Shown: positions 18,504 through 31,799 of the stretch, one piece after another
How the letters are laid out: each line of letters begins with the position of its first letter
Position numbering within the stretch: the first letter of the stretch is position 1
Assembly: GCF_048128805.1 (NCBI RefSeq)
Contig: NC_135997.1
Span: forward strand, 15,136,116-15,200,115
Direction: 5' to 3'
Origin: Centroberyx gerrardi
Taxonomy: Eukaryota > Chordata > Actinopteri > Beryciformes > Berycidae
Length of the DNA stretch: 64,000 nt
Notes under the pieces: generated by a model
Told to the model about the DNA's origin: nothing
Seen by the model: only the letters and a program-made list of their open reading frames with translations
Database searches by the model: none
Translations under genes and position numbers: made by a program

Positions 18504-21500
18504 TTATGTTGCATTGTTGCCCACTTCTATCCTGACTTCTTCCGGAGCGTCTTTCTGGGGATCCTTGATATTCTTCACACATTTCCACTCCTCTGTCTCA
18601 ATGTATTCCTCCTGCTGCTTCACATCCCAGCTCAGAAAAGAGCACTTGTTCCTTTTCACAGAGAGAATGAAAAAAATAATGTGATAATGTGTCCTGATGG
18701 ATATTAAACAAAAATAGACATATCTCTGGATATCTCTGGAATTTTATACACATTTTTATATACACTCCATGAAAGAAAGCTGCTTAACCTTATCAGACCT
18801 TTCCACCAGCTCACCATCAAGGGGCAAAGGACTGCTTTTAATGCTATTTATAGCTTCTTTTTTAAAAGCACTATACAGAACCAAACTTTGAATGGCGCTA
18901 TGTAGCACCCACTTAGAACCAAATGGCTCTTGATTCCTTTTATTGAAAAACATTCACATGCTTTAGACAGTATGATTCAACAGTGTGATTTCAAGTAGGA
19001 CTTAAATCTGGTGATCAGTAATCAGTAATTTCCTTCCAAAGACAGATTCATAGACCTTATTACTTTAATGCAGTACTTTTTTTTTGGTCTGTTTAAGATT
19101 TATCAAAGAATAACTGATGAACTATGGTAGATATATACAGAACCAATGATGAACTGTTACAGTGCCATAAACCTTATGGGGTGCTTCACAGAACCACTCA
19201 TGAACCATCAAAACTGAAGAACCATTGGGTTCTATATGAAACACTAGATGCTACATGGAATTGCTAATGATTCTTCAAAGAACAGTGAGAAAGCATTTAG
19301 AGGTTCAAGTGGTTCTTCAAGTATTGTTTCTATAAAGCACCATTTAGCCAATAAATAATCTCTAAAGCAACATCTTTTTATCTTAGACCTCAGTATTACA
19401 TATTTTCACCTGGAAAAACCACTCACAATTTCATGTATGCGAGGATGGCTACTGCAATTAGCAGGAGGGCACAGGTTGAGGTAATAAGCAAGGCCTTCGC
19501 TGGCACTGGAACAAAACACGAGAGGGAAAGGACATTAGTCATACAAATTAGTCATGTTTTCCTACCACAAATGATAATACTTTCAACACGAGACCAGCAC
19601 AACATGAATCCTAGTAAGAACAAACATCCCATACCTCCAATAAAGCCCTGCGCACTGCTCCTGGACTGGGGCGATTCTGCCTCTGTGTCTGCGCTGTTAG
19701 GGTGTGGGAGGAGAGAGGCAGAGGAGGAGACACTGAGGGAGAGCAGGGAGGAGAGAAACAGAGAGGGTGTGGACTCGACCGGAGGAGCGGTAGAAGTATG
19801 CTGGAGGTTGGAGGTTGTGGCCTCAGGAGGAAAAGGAGTGTATTCTGGGTTTTCCCTGCTGGTCGACGGGCTATCAGCCGCAGTATCCTTCAGTTGTGTC
19901 ACCATGGCTGTGATTAATGTATAGAAATGAAGGCCATGAGAGATTATACAAGAGTTATGTAAGTGTAAGTGTATTTCTTAATAATGCATTTATTAACTAC
20001 TACATTTGGATAGTTAACATGCTATTTTGAATGTCATTGAGGCAAACAATTCCCTTTTAACTTTGTCACATGAACTGAGGGAGTGCAACAGGAAGTCACT
20101 CTAGGATGTTTTTCAATTTTCCATTTTCCTTTCACATTCATCAACTGATACAATACAGCATGGAAGTACTGGAAAAACAACCAATGCAGACTGAGTTCAG
20201 GTTCAGAGTGCAACAAGGTGAAGGGTTAAATCTCATAAATCAAATGGACAGCTGATGTGAATGCCAAAAGCTAAAGGGGAATACTACTGAATTATATGTC
20301 TCTGGGCAGATAGGTCTGTATTAAAACTGTGATGCCAGTCAATGATCAGCTGTATTGAGAATGAAGTGAAAAAGGTGAAAAAATTCTGGACACATTGATG
20401 GTGTCCAGATATTATTAGGTAGTATTCATGTCATTCAGCTGTAGAAATGTAAACAAATGTTGCATGACTCCACAACATTCCTTGACTTTAATTCAGTCTT
20501 TAATTAATTTAACATTTTGGAGCCAATTTCCATCAAGCAAACATAAATTTGCATCATTCAGAAAACTGGTTTGTTGTAGGCCAGTATCATTTGGCATTCC
20601 CCTTTAATCTACAATGTAAAAGCATGCCATACAGCGGAAAGTACATACACAAGATATCATACCTGACTCATTGAAGCAGAACACATCAAACTTCTTCTTG
20701 ACAGAAGCTCTCCATAGCACCAAGCCGGTATTGTTTTTCCCACAGCTTTCACTGGCTTTGATTCGGGGAATGACTGCAAAATGTTCATCAGTCCATCCAA
20801 ACCTGAGCATAACATAACATAACATAACATAACATAACATAACATAACATAACATAACATAACATAACATAACATAACTGAACATAACATAACTGAACAT
20901 AACTGAACATAACTGAACATAACATTTGGTAGGCACTTTTATCCAAACTGTAACTGTTTCCAATAGCACACACTGAGACAGTTGAGGCTATATTGTGCAC
21001 TCTGCTGTACAGCGGCCTTACCTGCATGTCTCTAAGCCCAGTGTGAGAGCTTCCTGGACTTGTGCCTTGGAGGCGATGGTCAGTCCGAGGGACCGGCAGA
21101 GCTCCCTCGCCTCAGAGGCATTGAAGGCATATTCAGGCTGGCTGAGATAATTTATGTAACTAACCTGGAATACTCCAGCAATGCTGTTGTTGGCTGCTGG
21201 GAAAACTGGAGATAGTATATAAAAATAGATTTCAGATTTAAGTTTACTGTATTTGGAGAAGCACACACAAAAAATTCTTTATATTTCAAACAATTGTTTA
21301 ATACTGTTCAAATCTGTGCAAATGAAACAATTTCTAAAGCTTGGTAGAGGAGTTGGCAACATTTACTTGCAGAGATTTTAAAAATGTAAGATAAAAGGTA
21401 GAAATATACAAGTGTTGCATATAGAAATATCAAAATAGCTTGAATTTCTTACCTCTGATTTGGCTTGTGTCAATCTTTTGATCAGAGATGACCAGAGTCA

Positions 21501-21543
21501 TCATCGACAACAATGGCATGATGCAAAGCCACATCAAATTCAT
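18504..21543 (-). CDS. lyve1: Lymphatic hyaluronan receptor, Link domain (6 exons)
   Basis: Type I membrane receptor for hyaluronan on lymphatic endothelium by homology to LYVE1. Minus-strand exons: 21453-21543, 21022-21205, 20663-20802, 19635-19907, 19427-19505, 18504-18651; phases agree, 304 aa. Residues 1-20 form a signal peptide (MNLMWLCIMPLLS). The Link module spans exons 2-3: YAFNASEARELCRSLGL, LETCRFGWTD, ASESCGKN, VFCFNES, holding four cysteines. Exon 4 is a Ser/Thr/Pro-rich stalk of about 90 residues suited to O-glycosylation. Exon 5 is the membrane segment (LLITSTCALLLIAVAILAY). Exon 6 is a short charged cytoplasmic tail ending VGNNAT. The cysteine pair that flanks the Link module in human LYVE1 and CD44 is absent. 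An in-frame ATG lies upstream at 21612 (MAHRHTNC), but the 21543 ATG puts the signal peptide first. Another LYVE1/CD44-family member is possible; synteny favours lyve1. Confidence 0.92.
20808..20933. repeat. (AACAT)n pentanucleotide array at a lyve1 splice acceptor
   Basis: About 25 tandem AACAT units, the distal ones mixed with AACTG. On the minus strand this is (ATGTT)n running straight into TATGCTCAG, the acceptor of lyve1 exon 3 (exon starts at 20802). The array thus occupies the branch point and pyrimidine tract. Confidence 0.95.
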
Positions 21544-22657
21544 GGTCAGTAGCAGAGATGGATGAATGCTGGGGATGACAAGTGCTCCACAGTTTGTGTG
21601 TCTGTGAGCCAAATGGCAGGGTTAGATAGAGGTGATTCTGTTCAGAGGGGTGTGTGGACTCGGAGATTGCCAGAGAGTAAGGGAAAAGGAAGAGGGAAGT
21701 GCTGTTCACAGGTCAAATCAAGAGTCATCATATGGTTTAGGGACCGAGTCCAAGAATAAGAGAAAAAGAGAACAACAAACATGTCAACAGGAACCAAAGC
21801 TACAGAAATGCTGCAGTGGAGTAAATAATTAATAATTAGATGATGCATCAAACTGAAATGTTCTTTTTAGCCAAATGCAGACTGAAACAAGTGTTTTTTC
21901 AGAGAAGTACATAAGCAAGGGAATTGTTGGATCTAGGTGAAACTATAGCTTGTGATACTCGGAAGAAAGCGCATACAAATCCAGTATAAGGGTTAAGGAA
22001 TAATGAGATGCATAGAGTTTATTTTTTTATTGATGGAATGAACGCCTGCCCTTATGCTGCACTCCGCAGAGAGAACGGGATTTGCACTGTTACTGACATC
22101 TGACATTGGGCACCTAGTGCAAATGATTTCCTCCCTCTGGGTATTGCTAATCATGAACAAGCTTGTGATCCCTGGCATCCTCTGATGAGCCTCTGACACA
22201 CAGCGACATCCCACTTCCACAAAAACATCTCGCCACAAGCCCTGCCGGCAGGAAATGACGCAAAGAGGGATGATGAGCAGGCAGCAGCGCTTTTGTCAGA
22301 TGTGAAGTGTCAGTGAGGTTTGGGCATCATTGATGACGTATTGGGGGCTACCAAAGCGGAGAGATATTTCCCTTGTCTTACGAAGGAACTTCATAGTGTT
22401 TCTGCTTAACAGATTCAATTAGATTACACAAGTGGCTCCCTCAGACAAATAAGTTACTGTAATGAGAGTAGGGTTGAATTTTCAAGTGCTGGGCAGTGAG
22501 AAAAGGCGTGATAGTGAACAAGAAAATTCAACTGACATTGATTCCAAAAGTAACTACTCTTTACTGCATGTTATTATTGGGACTAAAGCACCTATCTGCT
22601 TTGGTAGCACCTTAGATTTCTCATTATGAAAATAACAGCAGAATGTTTTCAGGCACC

Positions 22658-23000
22658 TTTATTCAAAGGTGAAGTGGCAGAGCGCAAAACCCACAACAAC
22701 CACACAACACAGGTAGGCAAACATGTGCAAAGAAGATGAAAAAGTCTCATGCCGTCTATAGAGTGCTCTCATACATGAAGAAAATCTTTCAGTGCTCTCA
22801 AGACACAAACCAAAACAACACAAATGAGAACCATCAGCTGCAAAATATTGCACTTAAGGAACTACTTTGGAATGTGCTTACATTTTAACTGTCTTCAAAA
22901 TGTTTAAATACACAATATAGAAATTTTACTAAAGAAAAAAAACATTCCTTTCATTTCTATATCTTTAAATATGACTTAAAAATCTCTCAGGGACTTTATT
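22658..23000 (-). terminator. Candidate irag1 poly(A) signals
   Basis: AATAAA on the minus strand (TTTATT on plus) occurs at 22995-23000 and 22658-22663, 480 and 815 bases past the irag1 stop. Either could direct cleavage; the choice cannot be made from sequence alone. Confidence 0.35.
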
Positions 23001-23160
23001 ACCTATTGGACTTGAGAGATTATACATTAACATTAGAGTGTAGATAAATGTACACTTTGTCTTCTGTCTGTTGTGGCATTTAATGGAAATCCAAAGTGCC
23101 ACTTTCACTCCATCAAGAGTACCAGAACCAAAAAGTATAATAAAGTATGCATCTAATTTA

Positions 23161-23212
23161 AATATATATATAGATATATATATCTATATATCTATAGATA
23201 TATATATCTTTC
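23161..23212. repeat. AT-rich palindromic microsatellite
   Basis: TA and TATC units forming a near-perfect palindrome (ATATATAGATATATATATCT and its complement), in the putative irag1 3' UTR. Confidence 0.85.
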
Positions 23213-23476
23213 ATCACACTATATAATTGGTCCCTAAACAGAAATGATCTTTGCTTCTCACCGCAGCAAACAATGCGCCAACTTTACTATCAAAACAAAA
23301 TTATAATTTAACCGTGAAAAAGACTAAAATATCCAAAACCTGAAAAGCCTCCCAAATCTACATTCTTTGACCCTAGAGAGTCAGAGTCATGGATTCAAGT
23401 CAGCTCTAGTGTGGTGATATGGTACGATGACAGAGACTCTTCAGACGGAGGTGCAGAACGACTGGCGGTCTCTCTG

Positions 23477-26400
23477 TTATTCTGCAGTCGGGTTCTTTGG
23501 CTGCGCTGCTACATTCAGTCCAAAGATCTTCTTCTTGCCTTGGATAATGGCTTTTTCTGCAGACGTGTCCGCATGGCCGTTGTAGTAGTCACTGAAGTAT
23601 GTAAATATATTGACAACCAGAAACATCACCAGGAACAGTGTCAGGACAATCCAGAGAAGGCGGTTACTCCAGGAAATCTTGGGGCAGAACCGGTCAAGGA
23701 GAACCAGGACTTCCTCCATCTTACTGTGAGGACGATATGGAAAGAATAATGTCTTGAATTACAATCTGGTTTTCTCACCTCATACAATAGGCTACAGATC
23801 GCTGTCTAAGCAGTCTAAACAAATTGAATCAGACATTTTTGGCATCAGATTTATATTTGTCTCAAGTTATTACAGATATTGGCTTATATGATTTGTGTCT
23901 GGGTAATAATAGCTACTTAGCCTTAACAGGTAAAACTCAAAGATAGGTCAGTAGAGCACCACTAAGGCTGCCTGAGTATCTTTCATTATCATGATCATTA
24001 TACCACCAGTAAAAAATTTAAAACAGTCAGCATCATTATTAACTATTATTCACCACCAGAAGCGCACTAGACACCTATTTTAGACAAAGGTCTGATGATC
24101 AATTTGTCCTCACAAATGCGAGTGTGATGCCGGAGCATCCAGCACTCTGCTTGTGGGGAATGACATTGGAAAATATGAAAGCTTAGTGGCCTCATTTGTA
24201 CAAATGTATTGCTTTCATCTTCATCAATATTATAACAGTGCACACAACCAGTTCCCTGTCCTGTAGCTGCCCTAAAGTGGGTATTGGCCTAATAATTGCT
24301 GTCAATGATCAATGGGGTAATTGAATTTGGCAATGCAGTACACAAACATGTTGTGTACTGCATTGATAACATAAAAAATGATAACATATGATAGCAACAT
24401 ATTTTTTGTTAAGGCAGGAAAATAAGATGAATGTAAATCACCTGGTGGTCTTCATCTTTTTTCCACTCTCTTCATCCTTAGTTTCTGATTTAGGCAATTT
24501 CTCCTCAACTTTCTCCTCAACTTTCTCCTCTTCATTCTTCACTTCCTTGATCTCTTTGGATTGCTTTAGTCCCTCTTGGTAGCTGGATTTGGGATATTCA
24601 CATTTTACCATATATCCAGCAAAATATGAACACATAACAAAATGCATGACAATATGGACATACTATAGTGTGACAGTGACAAATAATGTACAGTACCTCA
24701 TTATCAATGTCAGTGTACCACATATTTTCTATATGTTGTGTGGAAATATCTAAAAAAAAATGTATCCTATGTATGTAAAATATGACTGAATTTATCTGTA
24801 CAAAGCTCTAAATGAATGATTGATTACATGAACTTAATGAACATTAAATGTACCACTGCAGCCTCACTTATGATGAGTAACTACAATGTCACTATCACCA
24901 CAGAGAGACAGTGTGTGTTTGTAAGTAGAGGTGTAAACAGAGAAAAAGAGAGAAGGCCTCACCCTTTATTGTAAGCCTCCTCCTCGATCTTTGCCTTGAT
25001 CTCTGCTCTGATCTCCGCCCTGATCTCCTCTAGGTTGACAGAAGGCTTGGCTGGTGCAGATGGCTCACCTTCCTGCTCTGACACGCTCTTTCCACTGCAT
25101 TGTTTCAGATAGGAAAGAACAATCAGCCTTGGCTGCTAGCACTATCACAAAAAACATTATGATACTGAGAGGATTGTGGATTCCCACTCCATCACAACAT
25201 CACAACGTTCCATCACAACACTGCGGCCTTGTCTTAATGGACACACTGGAGCTCGGCTGAATGGGAGCGTGCACGAGAGCCGTCGTCACAGGCGGGGCTT
25301 ACGTCAAAACCAAAAGTACAAAAGCCAAAATGTGTACATGGGAACTCTTAAAAAATGTTCCTGAAATCTCAAGGGACTGGCACTTTGCACAGTTGTTATT
25401 GCTATTCTCGTGTTCTCACAGAGCGAGGGGACATCTTCTAGCTCGGATACTCGAGCGCTCTACTCCGGCTCACCTTGCAACAAGGACATGATTGGAGCCT
25501 TGTGCCTGGACTTTGTCAGACTCTTACACAAATGTTTAGATTACATCCCAGCAGAGCGTATAAATCAACCGCAGCTGGGTTTTATTATTTTTTATGCTTG
25601 CAGAGTTATTTTCACACATAGCGGCTCTCTCTGTAGTGTATGAGGAACCACTGATACATGTGGTTCCTCTGGGAATGGGTCCTGGGGAACATTTCCTCAA
25701 AGTCGCACAAACAAGCCCAGGATCCTGATGCAGCAGAAAATGCCCTTTTGATAAGAGCGATTAGATGTTAAAGCTTTTCTTGGCCCATTGTTTCAAGGAG
25801 CCTGACCTTGGGAATCAGGCAATGGTATGTGCATGTGTGCATTTGTGTATGCGTTGTGTGTGTGTGTGTGTGTGTGTGTGTGCTTGTGTGAGAAAAACAC
25901 ACCAGTACACACAACGTACCATTCTGTTGTCGGTTGTGCAGCCTCTGTGGAAGCATTGCCTTTTATATCACTCGCTTCACACTAAAGGGGAGAAACAAAC
26001 AATATTGTCACTGCTGACATTTATGACTTAATGGAGAAGTTGTTACTTATAATCAATTAATTCTCAATTCAATGAATTAGACAGGACAGGAAGACCTACC
26101 AGCTCAAGATATATGACTTGATGGAGATGTTATTACTGATGATCAATGAATTCTAGCGATAAGAGCCAGTTCTAGACAGGACAGCAGGACTTACCAGGAC
26201 AGGAAGAGCAGCAGAAGTGGGTCCAGCGGCGGGGCTGGAGGCGAGGCTGGGGCCCGGTCCCGCTGTGGCCGGGGTCTGACCCGGGATGTTCAGGAGGTTA
26301 AACTTAGGAACCACTGCCACACTCACCCTGCGTCTGGGCAGCGCCTAGTGAGGGGCAACAACAAACATACATCCAGCAGGGTCAATGGTAGGAGTGAGAA

Positions 26401-29400
26401 AAAGATGAGTATTAGAGATGTTTAAGCTTTAGACCTTTACACCTACAGAAGCGTGATGATGTCACAACAATTTCATGAACAGTAAAAGAAATATAAACAA
26501 AATCAAAACCAATATCCTAAACATTTTTCTCAGATCAACATATGCACGAAACATCATTCAGCAAAACTAAAGCACTTTACCTTTCCAAGTGTGAGGGACA
26601 TGGACCTTGATGGCCGTGGAACTCCGTCATCTTTAAACAACACAGAGGAATACAGAGCACAGGATTACATAAGAACCTAAATCATTATGTTCAAGCTGGT
26701 CTCATGCCCAGTTGCTCCAGTGAAGCTGCTCAGTGAGCAACATTAGCATACTGTGGTTGCACTGGCCAGCTCCCAGGTGAGAATACGCTTAACTGTATGA
26801 GTGCAAAACAAAAACCAAACAGTGCTAAAAAAGTGCATGCATGCTTACCAAAACCCTTGCCTGGATAAATAAAGGATAAACAAAGTGTTTTCCATCTGCA
26901 GGCTTGAATTCCATTGTAATAAAGTTGGTTGAGTTTCATTCCCTCTCCCTTCCAGTACTTTCTTTGGTGTAGCTTTACCTCCAGTGTCTACGGACCCTCC
27001 ATAACAGCGGTTTGAGTTCTGGTTGGCCAGCTTCTTAAATTCCATCAGCTCCGCATGATCCTTCTCATAGGTCCTCTTCAGATTTTCGACATATTGCATC
27101 ATGACCTCTGTGGCCTTGTTCATACGTTTCTCCTGTTGCACAATGAAAGGACAAATCGATACAAGCCTGCGTTACAGTGTACAAGCACAGACAAACTGCG
27201 AGTCACTTCTGTTGAAAAGATTGTGTTAACCTCTTCAGGAGAGAGGTCGTCTACCTGAAGTTTGCACTCCTCTTGGCTTCCACTGAGTTGTTGCAGGAGC
27301 TCTGCAATAATTTTGAAAACTAAAACACCCAGCCAAACAACAAATCCCTCAGGATTTCAGTAAACGTACGGCTCTCCAACATACATGTAAGACATTCTGC
27401 CAATTCAATGCCTTTTAAGTCCTTCTCACATATTCCAACATGATGGCGGAAAAGGGAAAAGGCGCCCTATTTGTGGAATGACTCATGTATTGGGTATTGT
27501 GGTAAGAACCTTCTTATTTTTAAATTGTGTCAAATAATTTCTCAGATGAAACCAGATGTTACTTCAACTTTGGAACTGATCCTCCTCACATAGAAAACTT
27601 TCATGTTTTTTCCTTTCCCTGCCTAAACCATCTTCTACTTATCTGTGAGATCAAGGAATATCACACACACACAAAATATTATTTGTAACAAATACAAAAT
27701 ATCCAACTGTGTGAAACAGTGGATTCAAACAACCTAAAACTGCACATTTTAAGAACAAATAAATGCCATTCAAGATTGCTGGCAGAAAATGACCTGAGGT
27801 TCTGCCAATTAGAGTAGAGCTCCAGCTATCCCAACTAGATTTAAAACCCCCATGCTATGAGAGCTTATACTTTCTGTGCCATTGATAAATGCCTTAATAT
27901 TAGGTGGACAGCTGTAAAAACAAAAGACACAAACAAATAAATAAAAATGAGTTTAAAGGCAGAAATCAATTTGGGAGGTTCTGGGTTATAAATAGCTGAA
28001 GACCTTTGCACTATAAATATAGCAAGCAGCAACTCTCTGCTCATTTACTGATGTTTACTTTGGCCAGCATGAGGGCAACCATAACAACAGATTAAATCTT
28101 TCACAAACATATGTTATGTGCTGCCAAACAAACATCCCAGTGTCCCTTAGACATCACAAAGAAGACAGTAAAAAGTTAAGATATGTTTTCACATTGCAGC
28201 ATTGTTCTCTTTTCATTGAGCTGTTCTGTTTAATGCATCTATGTACCGCAGTGGGTTTCAGGGTTGGAGTCAATTCATGAATGAACTCATCAATTCCAAT
28301 TCAGCTGAGGAATTGGAATTGGAAAAAACCTACAGGAAACAGAATTGGAATTTCAGAAAGTTGAATGAAATTGTGTGAAATTCCATGTTTTTTTCTTACC
28401 ACATAATATGTCATGTTATATATTATCAATACTGAATATCATAAAATATTAAAGGTACCTTTCAGGTGGTATTTGATGCATAATGTAATCTTAATACATA
28501 CATTATGATTGAATGTATATTTGATTCATAATGTTTGATTTATAATGTTAAGCAAGTCAAGACAACCTCTCTTAGAAGTGGAATTTAATGGAATTCAATT
28601 CTGTTTCCCGTCATTCCAATTCAATTCCAGTTCTGGGAATTGAATTGGAATTTACTATGCATTCTCAATTCAGTGCATGAATGGCTTTGACCCTGGTGGC
28701 TTGGTTCCCGTTGTGCTTTGGATGTATGTGTAACTACCTGTCGAACTGCTCCGACTATCTCGGCCCTGCTGGACAGCCGTGTGGCCAGGCGGTGCAGCAC
28801 TGCCACCGTCTCTATGAGACGCTGGTAGGCCTCACGCTGCTCCAGGTTCTGCCACTGTGGTGCCGTCATCTGCAAGAACCACAACAACCTTTAATTACAG
28901 CACTCCCAGAAAAAACATACACCATTGTCCTTAGAAAACTGAGATACTAGCTCTAAGACTGAAAACCTCCAGTGAGAAAAAAGTAAACTCTTACTGGATT
29001 TAGAGTGCCTTGGACATTGTGCATACAGCTCAAGACTTCACTTTTTTCTCACTGGAGGTTTTTCGATCTTAGAGCTAGTATCTCAGTTTTCCGTAGTTTT
29101 GATTCCTATTCCCAATGAACACCTCTGAACCTAAGGACTTCACTATTTAATCTTAATCCACAAGAGCACCAAGTGTTACTTCATTGTGTCTATTGTCACT
29201 GGGACAGCATCTGTAGTCAGACAAAATAAATATTTACTGTGGGATACTTCCAGGAAACATTACACTTCAAAGCAGATACAGGAGGACCAATCATATATTT
29301 GCAAGAGTGTTTTCTTGTCACTAACATATGTGAAGAAAAAATGGAGTGAATTCTTCTTCATCCAAAAGCTGCAGCACCAATGAGAAAACTGCTGTAGAGA

Positions 29401-31767
29401 AAAACTACGAAACCTAACCTTTTGCACCCAGATCTACTGAGAAGTGAAACAATCTAACATCAGCTGATCTGCTGTTATCATTTGCAATCATGAGGACTGA
29501 CCTTTAATGCGCCTTTGAACTCTTCTAGTTCCTTCTCAGTGTTTTCCTCGGTCAGGTTGCGCTCCCTCTCTGACTGCTTGAGCCGGGTCTCCAGAGTGTA
29601 GTTGTCATTACGAAATGCCAGTGACAGCTGGATAAATGCGTTCTGTGGGGAGGATGGGACTGCATTAGAGCGCTCACATACATGAATGGCCACATGGGAA
29701 AGCATTAAATCCAGATGATGTGCTGATGATGGAGACACACCAACACACCAACACACCGGGCGTCCACAGCAAGTGGATCAGAAAGATTGGGCCCATTTAA
29801 CAATCAAAATGTTCATACAGATACACAGAGATACACAGAGATACACAAGAATGAATGGGGCTGTTTCCATGCCACTGTGCAGTACTCCATGCCCAACCCA
29901 GCTAATATGCATTTCCATCAGTTAACTAGTGAGTGTCTTGAGAGATGAATTCAGCGGCCCTGAGATAAGCCCTGGGCAATAAGCAGCAATCCTGCCAGTT
30001 GACCTCCCAGTGTTTTGCAGCAAGGATCAAAGCCGCTCCGTGCAGCATTCCAAACGTCGTCCGAGCGAACACGGGCCGGGGCTGAGAGGAAATATATGAC
30101 CTCTGACTGTCCTGATCCAGACGCATCCTCATGGGAGCGGCAGGAGGGGCTGCAGCCCGAGCCTGACAGACTCTCTTATGTTTGCGTTCTCTCCGCAGAG
30201 ACAGGAAATCACACAGGGTCTCATCAGTCCTGATCAGGAACAGAGAGCCGCTTTCCTGTGGACATGACGCCACCGAATACACACAGCCAATTTTCACTAC
30301 TGTGTAATTGACTGCTGTGGTAAGAAAACAGGGTGATTATCATAAACTCGGAGCTGCACATGGCAAATGTTCAGCATAGAGAGCGATAATATCTTTTGGC
30401 AGCAGCAGTGAAGGATGTAAATTTACTGTGCAAAGTAAACACATTGCTTTTGCCAGTAAATTCTCTGACCTTTTCTAAGATGATTCATGACGACAATAAA
30501 ATTTTGAGGGACATTTTGAGAATGGAAATGATAACAAGATTAAGTTGCATTTCGTACTTTTGTTGTTGACTGACTAAGGCAATGAGGCAGAATATGGCAC
30601 ACAGCAAGTGATAGTGTTTTAAGAGCTTGCCATGTACTTAATCAGAGATCAGACATTTTAAGTTGTGTTTCATTATACCAAAAATATTTTTTGAATATAA
30701 GTCATTTTAGTAATGACATGGACATAATGATAATGAAAGACCACATGGGAGTTAATTCCCAAATAGCTAAGTAGTACTTAATTGTATTTTATAACATGTA
30801 ATTGAGTCAAATAGTCTCTTATTTAACAATATTCAGGCTTTCATACCACACCAGAGTGATTAACCATTAAAAGACACCACAAAACTGCATGGACAATGTA
30901 GTGTGCATGGACAATATAAAGAACTTTTTTGTGTCTTTGTATCTTCATTATGTATGGAAATAATTAATTTGTGAGAATAACAAATAACCTTTACAGATCA
31001 GATACTAACCTCAACTTCTTTTTCAGTGAGTGGGGGTGCGCTGGAATAAAATCAAAGATGAATTGTTAGTAAAGTAGATAACACATGTATTTTTAAACAG
31101 TATAACTGAGACGAAAGGAGAATTACTGCTGAGCTATTAGGCAGAGAAAACATGTCAGAAGTTAAAAGTTCACTTCAGGAGCTTGTTGGCTTGTTACACA
31201 CCAGCCTGGCAGCCCCCGGTGAAGTTTGAGTTTTCTTAGCATCACGTCTGAGATGTTTGGCATGGCATCAGACTTCTCCTTAGCCTCCTCAACACTGGGG
31301 GAGGTTGGAGAGGGTAGAGGACCTGCAGGCATATTGACAGACAAATCAGACCTCATAAGAATCACCTGTTCTCTTTTTCCAAAATGCCAAATCCTTAATA
31401 AAAATCACTTGCTTGTCTTCCATGATGGGCTTTAAAATGTCTCTCCCATGCTTTAACAATCATGCCATCTGCTGCTGAAACTTTAAAACAGCATTCCTAT
31501 GTCTGCTATAAGATTGCCAATGCACTGAATGGGTGGCACAAAGAAAAGAAGAAGAGTAAAAGAAGAAAAGACCAGAATAGATCATGTTCTCTGTCCGTAA
31601 TATAATTTCCCTGAGGCTCAGAAAGCGCAGACTCTTGGTGACACACTGTTGATAGCACTTTCTGTCTTTCATATACGATACCTTTTTCCTGTTCAGCAGT
31701 TTCACTCAAGTCTGGTAACTTGGATCCCACAATGCTTTGGTCCCGCATCAGTTTGTGCTCCTGTACA

Positions 31768-31799
<32 letters not shown>

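Larger units (their letters stand above)
21544..23476. other. lyve1 5' flank and irag1 3' UTR region
   Basis: Between the lyve1 start and the irag1 stop, both on the minus strand. No coding exon is seen. Part nearest 23476 must be irag1 3' UTR. An AT-rich palindromic TA/TATC tract lies at 23161-23212. The lyve1 promoter should be just above 21543; no TATA box is evident. Confidence 0.55.

Noticed and set aside
19433-19924. 163-codon plus-strand open frame
   Set aside because: Antisense to lyve1 exons 4 and 5 and crosses their splice sites.
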